Positions 7,593 to 12,838 of a stretch of 12,838 nt of DNA are shown here, piece after piece. Position numbers and translations under genes: made by a program. The notes beneath the pieces were generated by a model. The model had not been told where the DNA came from. It was given only the letters and a program-made list of their open reading frames with translations, and made no database searches. The stretch's first letter is position 1. Each line of letters starts with the position of its first letter. Source of the stretch: Dehalococcoidia bacterium (GTDB lineage Bacteria > Chloroflexota > Dehalococcoidia > Dehalococcoidales > UBA1222); contig WRDV01000020.1 in the NCBI GenBank assembly GCA_009779655.1, positions 1-12,838 of the forward strand. The letters are read 5' to 3'.

Positions 7593-8012
7593 CTATGGGC
7601 CATCAAATTGCAATAAAGCGTTGCCGCAAACCGTTTTTTCGCCGCGTTGGTTCTCTGCCCAGATTTCCACAGTAACGCTACGCCTATCAGAAGAGACTTC
7701 TCTCACCCGCCCGCAACAAGTAATTGTATCGCCAAGATAGTTAAATTCTCTATAACTTATGTCAAGTTTTTTTAAACGACACGCCGCGCCTTGCCAATTT
7801 GACAGCATTTGACACAAGAACGCAGCCACAAGCTGTCCATGCGCCACAACATTTGGAAGCCCGCGGCTGGCAGCAAAATCACAATCGTAATGCAATGGGT
7901 TAAAATCGCCTGAAACCCCGGCCCACATTACCAGCTGCCGCATTGTGATATTCTTCACCAAAGAAGGAATTTCCTGCCCCGTCTCCACATCAGCCCAATT
8001 CGACGCGCTCAT
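7593..8012 (-). CDS. MaoC-type hot-dog dehydratase/hydratase, catalytic subunit
   Basis: 139 aa. It belongs to the MaoC/R-hydratase hot-dog group that adds or removes water at (R)-3-hydroxyacyl-CoA or -ACP. The hydratase-2 motif is intact: SGDFNPLHYDCDFAASRGLP, with catalytic Asp36 and His41 spaced as in (R)-specific enoyl-CoA hydratases, followed by AHGQLVAAFL with the conserved His58-Gly59. The ATG at 8012 overlaps the stop of the upstream gene as ATGA, and TAGGTG lies just ahead; a GTG three codons earlier is possible but less likely. With the upstream FAS1-like gene it probably forms a heterodimer, like mycobacterial HadAB or two-part archaeal hydratases. The substrate is not shown by the sequence. 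Confidence 0.9.
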   Translation of the reverse strand: MSASNWADVETGQEIPSLVKNITMRQLVMWAGVSGDFNPLHYDCDFAASRGLPNVVAHGQLVAAFLCQMLSNWQGAACRLKKLDISYREFNYLGDTITCCGRVREVSSDRRSVTVEIWAENQRGEKTVCGNALLQFDGP

Positions 8013-8416
8013 GATACACACCTAAGCGCAACTAATTGCTTACAGCGCATTACTAATACACTATTCTGGTTGCGCAGCTCTATGATTAAACTTATACATG
8101 TAAGTGACTGGTGCTCCCGCACGGCATCTACCATAACTTCAACAGTTACTCTGTCTCCCACATTAACATGGTCTAAACACTCCATTTCGGTACTGCCATG
8201 CAACACGGCTTGCGGCAAGTCTGCCAACCTTTCACTTACCTGCTCTAGCCCAAGCGTAAGCAACAGCGCCGGTGGCGCCATGGTCCGCCAACGCGAATCT
8301 AAATCGCCCACAGCCGAAGCAAAACGCCTAAGCCCGCTACTCTCAATTGAATAATCAATCATAAGCCATGTTTGGCCAACGATCTGTTTCAACTCATGAA
8401 TAACTTGCTGCGTCAC
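8009..8416 (-). CDS. FAS1-like/MaoC N-type dehydratase subunit
   Basis: 135 aa with a GTG start at 8416. It resembles the non-catalytic hot-dog half (MaoC_dehydrat_N, FAS1-like dehydratase): an N-terminal VGQTWLMIDYSIESSGLRRFASAVGD helix region, an APPALLLTLG segment at 47-56, and a later EMECLDHVNVGDRVTVEVMV strand pair. The stretch between GD (37-38) and APP (47-49) is about ten residues shorter than I expect for the family, so the overhang loop is trimmed. No catalytic Asp-His dyad is present, consistent with a structural partner. There is no strong ribosome site before the GTG; a 17-bp tandem repeat lies immediately upstream. The gene is first of a two-gene operon ending in the catalytic subunit. 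Confidence 0.75.
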   Translation of the reverse strand: MTQQVIHELKQIVGQTWLMIDYSIESSGLRRFASAVGDLDSRWRTMAPPALLLTLGLEQVSERLADLPQAVLHGSTEMECLDHVNVGDRVTVEVMVDAVREHQSLTCISLIIELRNQNSVLVMRCKQLVALRCVS

Positions 8417-8423
8417 ATATAAA

Positions 8424-8457
8424 TGATAGCGCTAATCAATTGATAGCGCCAATCAAT
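8424..8457. repeat. 17-bp tandem repeat just upstream of the dehydratase operon
   Basis: TGATAGCGCTAATCAAT (8424-8440) is followed with no spacer by TGATAGCGCCAATCAAT (8441-8457), differing at one base. The first copy contains the palindrome AGCGCT, and the junction forms TCAATTGA. The repeat ends only 8 bases before the GTG of the minus-strand dehydratase operon, where a repressor site or 5' leader element would act. Confidence 0.75.
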
Positions 8458-8498
8458 CCGCCGATACAACGTATAACCATAAAACTATGTATTAAACA

Positions 8499-8527
8499 TT
8501 GAATTTGCTAACAAATTCTGCCATAAT
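8499..8527 (+). promoter_or_regulatory. Promoter of the 2-oxoacid oxidoreductase operon
   Basis: TTGAAT (8499-8504) and CATAAT (8522-8527) are separated by an ideal 17 bases and lie 69 bases upstream of the first gene's ATG at 8596. Four of six and five of six positions match the sigma70 consensus. It is the best plus-strand candidate in the divergent region 8417-8595. I found no equally good promoter for the opposite operon. Confidence 0.55.
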
Positions 8528-8595
8528 TCCCTACTAGCGTCGCAAATGATGAAAGTAATCGCAAGCGCAGAATATGCTATGCGGGAGGAAAATAG

Positions 8596-9276
8596 ATGCG
8601 CTTGGCGAGAGTAACAGTGTTTGCCGGTCATTTTGGCAGCGGGAAGACAAGCATAGCTATAGCTTATGCTTTGTGGGCCAAGCAGCAAGAAGAGCATGTA
8701 TTACTGTGCGATTTGGACATCATGAACCCCTATTCCAAAATGGCAGATGCCGCAGATGCTCTGGCGAAAGCCGGTATTAGAGTAATCGCCTCGCGTTTTG
8801 CGAACACAAATGTAGATGCGCCGGCCATGCCAGTGGAAGCACTCGCCGTATTTGATGACAGCGATATTACCGGAATCATTGATTTAGGCGGAGATAATCA
8901 TGGCGCCTTGGCGCTTGGGAGGTATGCGGATTTTTTGCGAAATGGCGGCGATTATGAGATGCTATTGGTGCTCAACCAATACCGTCCGTTGACACGTAGC
9001 TTTAGTGACTTATACGAAATCAAGAATGAAATTGAAATAGCCAGCAAAGTGGGCTTCACAGGGCTTATAAACAACTCTAATCTCGCAGCGGAGACAACGC
9101 TGCAAGATGTGATTGCCACAGCAGATTTTGCCGCGAAAGCCTCTGAAAAACTGGCTTTACCTCTTAAGATGACTGTGCTTGACGAGCGCTTGATACAAAG
9201 CGCCGAAGCAAAAGAAATGGCATTATTGGCAATGGGTGAATTATTCCCCATGACTCCGTACAAAAACAAGCTTTAG
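8596..9276 (+). CDS. P-loop ATP-binding protein (MinD/ParA/CobQ-like) heading the VOR operon
   Basis: 226 aa. A Walker A loop GHFGSGKTS occupies residues 11-19 directly after the first strand, and LLCDLDIMNPY at about 36-46 looks like the switch/Asp segment of SIMIBI-class P-loop NTPases; GIIDLGGDNHGALALG near residue 95 fits the Walker B strand. This is a soluble protein of MinD/ParA-like fold. Proteins of this length are found just before VorB-type oxidoreductase genes in other anaerobes, but I know of no assigned function. Roles in maturation, assembly or regulation of the Fe-S enzyme are possible guesses. The ATG has an excellent ribosome site, GGGAGGAA. It is 29 bases ahead of the ferredoxin subunit and shares its promoter. 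Confidence 0.85.
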   Translation: MRLARVTVFAGHFGSGKTSIAIAYALWAKQQEEHVLLCDLDIMNPYSKMADAADALAKAGIRVIASRFANTNVDAPAMPVEALAVFDDSDITGIIDLGGDNHGALALGRYADFLRNGGDYEMLLVLNQYRPLTRSFSDLYEIKNEIEIASKVGFTGLINNSNLAAETTLQDVIATADFAAKASEKLALPLKMTVLDERLIQSAEAKEMALLAMGELFPMTPYKNKL

Positions 9277-9305
9277 TAACCGCGATTGACCTTCAAGGGA
9301 GAAGT

Positions 9306-9512
9306 ATGACAAAAGTAACATTTATAGCAGACGAATGTAAGGGCTGCGGCCTGTGTGTACAAGCTTGCCCGCAGAAAATTGTGACTCTTGGCGAACATAA
9401 AATCAACGCGAAAGGCTTTCGTCCGGCAGGGCTGACAAATGCGGACGACTGTATAGGATGCGCTTTCTGCGCCATCATGTGCCCCGACGTTGTTATAACC
9501 ATAGAGAAATAA
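9306..9512 (+). CDS. korD: 2-oxoacid:ferredoxin oxidoreductase, delta subunit, 2x[4Fe-4S] ferredoxin
   Basis: 68 aa, the usual size of a stand-alone delta subunit. Two complete CxxCxxCxxxCP motifs are present: Cys11, 14, 17, 21 and Cys49, 52, 55, 59, enough for two [4Fe-4S] clusters. It carries electrons from the thiamine-diphosphate centre to external ferredoxin. The ATG is preceded by AAGGGAGAAG. It lies 13 bases before the alpha-subunit gene. In other nomenclature this would be the vorD/porD-type subunit; the symbol given is by class and does not prove the substrate. Confidence 0.93.
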   Translation: MTKVTFIADECKGCGLCVQACPQKIVTLGEHKINAKGFRPAGLTNADDCIGCAFCAIMCPDVVITIEK

Positions 9513-9525
9513 GAGAGGAATTTGT

Positions 9526-10599
9526 ATGGCTGCAAAAGTTTTAATGAAAGGGAATGAGGCCGTTGCTGAGGGGGCCCTGCTGGCTGGCTGTCGCCATTAC
9601 TTCGGCTATCCCATCACGCCGCAAACGGAAATAGCGGCATATATGGCAAAGAAAATGCCGAAGCTAGGAGGAACATTCCTTCAGGCAGAAAGCGAAGTGG
9701 CTGCGATTAACATGGTCATTGGAGCATCAGCGGCAGGCGTGCGCACCATGACGTCATCCTCAAGCCCCGGTTTTGCTTTAAAAAGCGAAGGGTTAAGTTA
9801 TCTGGCCGGCTGTGACCTGCCTGCAGTTGTTGTTAATATACAACGCGGAGGGCCGGGACTGGGCGGAATACAACCGTCACAAGCAGACTATTTCCACGCT
9901 ACAAAAAGCGCCGGGCACGGGGACTTCCATATGCTGGTACTGGCGCCAAACAGCGTGCAGGAGATGTTAGACTTCACATTTGATGCTTTTGATTTGGCAG
10001 ATAAGTACCGCGTTACAGTAGCAATACTGGCCGATGGCACGCTAGGTCAAATGATGGAACCGGTCGACACTACATCCAAAATTCTAGGTCCGCCCGTTGA
10101 TAAGTCTTGGGCGCTTACCGGAACCGAAGAAAAACGTAAACCGAACCTTGTAAGCTCACTATATCTAATGCCGGAAGAACTCGAGGCTACAGTGTTTGAG
10201 CGCTATGAACGCTATAAACTAATTGAGACCGAAGAACAGCGATACGAGAGATATCTCACCGATGACGCTGACATTGTGGTAGTTGCGTATGGCGCAACGT
10301 CGCGTATTGCGCAAAATGCGATTGATGCAGTGCGCAAGGAGGGTATCAAAGCCGGACTATTAAGGCTGATTACGCTTTGGCCTTTCCCTAAGAAGCCTCT
10401 GCATGAACTTGCTCAAAGAGCGTCCGTTTTTGTGGCAGCCGAGTTAAGCATGGGACAAATGGCCGGAGATGTTGAACTTGCCATCCGCTGCCAAAAACCG
10501 GTTATTACATGCCATCGCACAGGCGGCGTAATCATCACGCCGGAAGAATTATTGCAGAAGATCCGCGAGGCAGCTTCAATGCAAAGCCCTGCAGCATAA
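9526..10599 (+). CDS. vorB: 2-oxoacid:ferredoxin oxidoreductase alpha subunit, VorB type
   Basis: 357 aa, close to the usual length for VorB (also called korA/alpha). The N-terminal motif YPITPQTE at 28-35, LQAESEVAAINMVIGASAAG, and GGPGLGGIQPSQADYF are typical of the pyrimidine-binding half of this enzyme class, and the C-terminal domain contains LITLWPFP and AAELSMGQM. With the TPP subunit it makes the active site that oxidatively decarboxylates a 2-oxoacid to acyl-CoA. The lineage resembles 3-methyl-2-oxobutanoate (valine-derived) enzymes, but relatives use 2-oxoglutarate or aromatic oxoacids, so the substrate is inferred. The ribosome site is GAGAGG. Its start is 13 bases after the ferredoxin gene stop. 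Confidence 0.93.
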   Translation: MAAKVLMKGNEAVAEGALLAGCRHYFGYPITPQTEIAAYMAKKMPKLGGTFLQAESEVAAINMVIGASAAGVRTMTSSSSPGFALKSEGLSYLAGCDLPAVVVNIQRGGPGLGGIQPSQADYFHATKSAGHGDFHMLVLAPNSVQEMLDFTFDAFDLADKYRVTVAILADGTLGQMMEPVDTTSKILGPPVDKSWALTGTEEKRKPNLVSSLYLMPEELEATVFERYERYKLIETEEQRYERYLTDDADIVVVAYGATSRIAQNAIDAVRKEGIKAGLLRLITLWPFPKKPLHELAQRASVFVAAELSMGQMAGDVELAIRCQKPVITCHRTGGVIITPEELLQKIREAASMQSPAA

Positions 10600-10615
10600 T
10601 AAGGAAAGGAAATTT

Positions 10616-11371
10616 ATGGCAGTAATATTTGAGAAAACAAAAGGCCTCACTGAAGCCACGATGCACTATTGCCCGGGCTGCACGCACGGCATTATCCACC
10701 GCCTCGTGGCCGAAGCGCTGGTCGAACTGGGACTACTCGGTAAAGCTGTCGGCCTTGCGCCGGTAGGATGCGCCGTGTTCGTTTATAACTACTTCAATTG
10801 TGATATGGCGCAAGCAGCGCATGGGCGAGCGCCGGCTGTGGCAACAGGCATCAAGCGCGCTAGGCCGGATACCATCGTATTCACCTACCAAGGCGACGGA
10901 GATCTGGCGGCAATAGGTATGGCTGAGACAATCCATGCGGCCGCGCGCGGCGAGAATATCACAATTATCTTTGTGAACAATGCCATATACGGCATGACAG
11001 GCGGGCAGATGGCTCCCACAACGCTGCTTGGACAGGTGACACAGACATCGCCTTATGGCCGCGATGTAACTACCACGGGCTACCCCATACGCATATGCGA
11101 AATGCTGAGCACAATTGACGGCGCCACTTACGTTGAGCGCGTGTCGGTTGATACCGTAAAGAACGTACGAAAAGCCAAAAGTGCCATAACAAAGGCGTTC
11201 CAGACACAGGCCAAGGGCTTAGGTTTTTCCTTAGTGGAGATAATCTCTTCATGCCCGACTAACTGGGGTCTTACACCCACAGACTCTCTCGACTGGATGC
11301 GCGAGCACATGCTGCCGGTTTATCCACTCGGCGTATTCAGAGATAAAACAAACTGCGAGGCGTCTAAATGA
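10616..11371 (+). CDS. korB: 2-oxoacid:ferredoxin oxidoreductase beta subunit (thiamine diphosphate binding)
   Basis: 251 aa, typical for the beta subunit. The thiamine-diphosphate motif is complete: GDGD at 93-96 followed by NN at 121-122, then AIYGMTGGQMAPTT. CPGC at 19-22 and GCAVFVYNYFNCD at 51-63 match the conserved beta-subunit pattern. This subunit carries the cofactor that attacks the 2-oxoacid. The ATG follows AAGGAAAGGAA. The stop overlaps the gamma-subunit ATG as ATGA (4 bases), so translation is coupled. The alpha gene ends 16 bases earlier. Nomenclature varies (vorA/korB); the call by class is firm, the substrate is not. Confidence 0.94.
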   Translation: MAVIFEKTKGLTEATMHYCPGCTHGIIHRLVAEALVELGLLGKAVGLAPVGCAVFVYNYFNCDMAQAAHGRAPAVATGIKRARPDTIVFTYQGDGDLAAIGMAETIHAAARGENITIIFVNNAIYGMTGGQMAPTTLLGQVTQTSPYGRDVTTTGYPIRICEMLSTIDGATYVERVSVDTVKNVRKAKSAITKAFQTQAKGLGFSLVEIISSCPTNWGLTPTDSLDWMREHMLPVYPLGVFRDKTNCEASK

Positions 11372-11913
11372 GCGCGACAATAAACCGTATATTGCTAGCC
11401 GGCTTTGGCGGGCAGGGTATCCTGTTTGCCGGAAAGTTCCTTGCTTCATTGGGCCTGGTACAAGAAAAAGAAGTCTCATGGCTGCCGAGCTACGGGCCTG
11501 AAATGCGCGGAGGCACGGCCAACTGCAGCGTTATTCTGTCTGACGAGCGTATCGGTTCCCCGATCGTATCAGCGCCAGACATTCTAATTTGTATGAACTT
11601 ACCCGCGCTGGATAAGTTTGAGCCTGCTATGGCACGAGGCGGCTTGTTGTTTTATGACAGTTCATTGATTTCCCGCAAGCCGGAGCGCTGCGATATCAGT
11701 GCTTTTGAGATCCCGGCTACGCAAATTGCCACAGACCACCAAATGGCAGCTCTGGCCAATGTGGTGTTGTTAGGTAAACTGTTGCGCGAAACAAAGCTTT
11801 GTGACGAAATGACGGCAGGCGGCGTCATGCAAAATATAATACCGGAACGAAAAAAGGAGCTTCTTGCGACAAACTTAAACGCCCTCTCGTTAGGTTTTAG
11901 GTTTGCAGCATAA
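11368..11913 (+). CDS. korC: 2-oxoacid:ferredoxin oxidoreductase gamma subunit
   Basis: 181 aa, normal for the gamma subunit. The signature GFGGQGILFAGKFLA at residues 12-26 and the SWLPSYGPEMRGGTANCSV block at about 36-54 are both present and intact. In this enzyme family the gamma domain sits beside the CoA-binding site. It overlaps the beta gene by 4 bases (ATGA), and the next gene starts 34 bases later. With the preceding three subunits the operon encodes the complete four-subunit enzyme, so the complex should be functional. Confidence 0.94.
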   Translation: MSATINRILLAGFGGQGILFAGKFLASLGLVQEKEVSWLPSYGPEMRGGTANCSVILSDERIGSPIVSAPDILICMNLPALDKFEPAMARGGLLFYDSSLISRKPERCDISAFEIPATQIATDHQMAALANVVLLGKLLRETKLCDEMTAGGVMQNIIPERKKELLATNLNALSLGFRFAA

Positions 11914-11947
11914 ATGCATAGTTACGGTTTCACAGAAGGGGAAATTT

Positions 11948-12547
11948 TTGTCTGAAATTAACCGTGAAATCGGCGCGCGTATCAAAAGCGTACGCACACC
12001 GAACAAATTAAGCGCCGAAGAGTTCGCAGAGCGAATCTCAGCAACGCCGACGCAGTTGGCTCAATACGCAGACGGCAGTATTGAGATTCCTGTAAGTCTT
12101 TTGCACAATATTTCGCGCCATTTTGATATCGGCATGGCTGAGTTGCTGAGCGGAGAAAGCGCCAAGCCATCGATATACTCGGTAGCACGTAATGGAAAAG
12201 GCATTGGTGTCAGCCGACGGCAGAGTTACGACTATCAGTCGCTTGCATACAACTTCGCCGATCGCACGATTGACCCCTACTTTATTACAATAGCGCCCAA
12301 ACCGAAAGGAACCGAAGCCTCATTGGTATTCCGCGCGGGACAGGAATTTCACTATGTGCTCAATGTCACTGTGCGTGTTAAAATTGATAAATATGAGGCG
12401 GTTTTAAACGAAAGGGATTCCATTTGCTTCGACTCCACATACCCGCATAGTATTGAAGCATTAGATGCCCAAACGGCTCAAATTAATAATCATAATAACG
12501 GGAAAGGACTAGTCTATGGGAATTATCCACAAGTATTGCAGAACTGA
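11948..12547 (+). CDS. HTH (XRE)-cupin regulator, apparent frameshift near the 3' end
   Basis: 199 aa as read. Residues about 6-62 form an XRE-type helix-turn-helix (REIGARIKSVR, then LSAEEFAERISATPTQLAQY); about 105-177 form a cupin. This architecture commonly regulates adjacent acyl-CoA ligase and oxidoreductase genes. The start is taken as TTG at 11948 because AGAAGGGG lies just upstream; a TTG at 11903 would add 15 residues inside the gamma gene. Three oddities: the cupin motif reads ERDSICFDSTYPH where relatives have EGDS (Arg156), the turn YVLNV has Val140 where Gly is usual, and after Ala177 the sequence leaves the family pattern. Dropping C12479 restores KLIIIITGKD and a stop at 12510-12512, just before the ligase start. 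It is either a decaying gene or a base-calling error. Confidence 0.8.
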   Translation: MSEINREIGARIKSVRTPNKLSAEEFAERISATPTQLAQYADGSIEIPVSLLHNISRHFDIGMAELLSGESAKPSIYSVARNGKGIGVSRRQSYDYQSLAYNFADRTIDPYFITIAPKPKGTEASLVFRAGQEFHYVLNVTVRVKIDKYEAVLNERDSICFDSTYPHSIEALDAQTAQINNHNNGKGLVYGNYPQVLQN

Positions 12548-12838
12548 CTTCTCTTCCTATGAGGATTTCTATCAGAATTTTCAGGTGAACATGCCTCATG
12601 ATTTTAACTTCGGCTATGATGTTGTTGATGAGCTAGCCAGAGAAAAACCTGATAAGACCGCAGTTGTATGGTGCAACGAACATGGATCAGAGAAAATTAT
12701 CACTTTCGCCGAAGTAAAACGTATGAGCGACAAGATGGCAAATGCACTGCGTTCGTTAGGAATCGGCAAGGGCGACGCCGTGCTTGCCATGCTGAAACGG
12801 CGCCTTGAATATTGGTATTTCGCCATCGCCATGCATAA
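12516..12838 (+). CDS. AMP-forming acyl-CoA synthetase, N-terminal part (cut by window end)
   Basis: The 107 codons present (ATG 12516 to the window edge) are the start of an AMP-dependent acyl-CoA synthetase of about 550 aa. The opening (FGYDVVDELAREKPDKTAVV at about residues 32-51), ITFAEVKRMSDKMANALRSL, the GIGKGDAVLAML segment and the final RLEYWYFAIAMH are characteristic. The catalytic P-loop and A8 motifs lie beyond the end. It converts a carboxylic acid, ATP and CoA to acyl-CoA, or runs in reverse. A GGAAAGG ribosome site lies at about 12501-12507. The regulator frame as read overlaps it by 32 bases; with the frameshift corrected there would be a 3-base gap. Its place after the oxidoreductase operon suggests use of the same acyl-CoA, such as isobutyrate or phenylacetate. 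Confidence 0.88.
   Translation, partial: MGIIHKYCRTDFSSYEDFYQNFQVNMPHDFNFGYDVVDELAREKPDKTAVVWCNEHGSEKIITFAEVKRMSDKMANALRSLGIGKGDAVLAMLKRRLEYWYFAIAMH

Noticed and set aside
8485..8697. Minus-strand frame of 70 codons across the divergent region
   Set aside because: It overlaps the P-loop gene start, its ribosome site and its promoter, and has no recognisable product.
1..12838. CRISPR arrays, insertion sequences, tRNA genes, riboswitches
   Set aside because: I scanned for evenly spaced repeats, transposase-like proteins, tRNA cloverleaf arms and typical riboswitch cores and saw none.

Overview
The window starts inside the 5' end of a 16S rRNA gene on the minus strand, so this is bacterial chromosome next to an rRNA operon. 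The genes suggest an anaerobic or fermentative bacterium: a full 2-oxoacid:ferredoxin oxidoreductase operon feeds an acyl-CoA synthetase. Coding is compact, with Shine-Dalgarno sites, ATG/TTG/GTG starts and ATGA stop-start overlaps. I cannot place the 16S fragment in a phylum by eye; it does not read like common Proteobacteria or Firmicutes.

Layout. (1) 1-373, 16S rRNA 5' part, minus strand, with a near-consensus promoter at 465-493. (2) 680-5264, plus strand: tldD and tldE (TldD/TldE metalloprotease, stop and start directly adjacent), then a PAC2-family protein and a HEAT-repeat protein that overlap by 8 bases. (3) 5265-7592, a loose accessory stretch: a DUF3788-like protein, a GNAT acetyltransferase, a small unrecognised minus-strand protein, three gene-poor gaps and one possible decayed minus-strand reading frame. 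(4) 7593-8416, minus strand: two hot-dog (MaoC-type) dehydratase genes joined by an ATGA overlap, probably the two halves of one heteromeric hydratase/dehydratase. (5) 8417-8595, a divergent promoter region with a 17-bp tandem repeat and a good sigma70-type promoter. (6) 8596-12838, plus strand: P-loop ATPase, 2x[4Fe-4S] ferredoxin subunit, VorB-type alpha subunit, TPP subunit, gamma subunit, HTH-cupin regulator and the start of an AMP-forming acyl-CoA synthetase cut by the window end.

How it fits together. The last block looks like one energy-metabolism module: oxidative decarboxylation of a (probably branched-chain or aromatic) 2-oxoacid to acyl-CoA with reduction of ferredoxin, plus a ligase linking acyl-CoA and free acid, under a co-encoded HTH-cupin regulator. 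The regulator gene appears to carry a one-base frameshift near its 3' end and two lost glycines in its cupin domain. The tldD-tldE-PAC2-HEAT block is less conventional and is the best candidate for an undescribed functional association. I found no CRISPR array, insertion sequence, tRNA or convincing intrinsic terminator.
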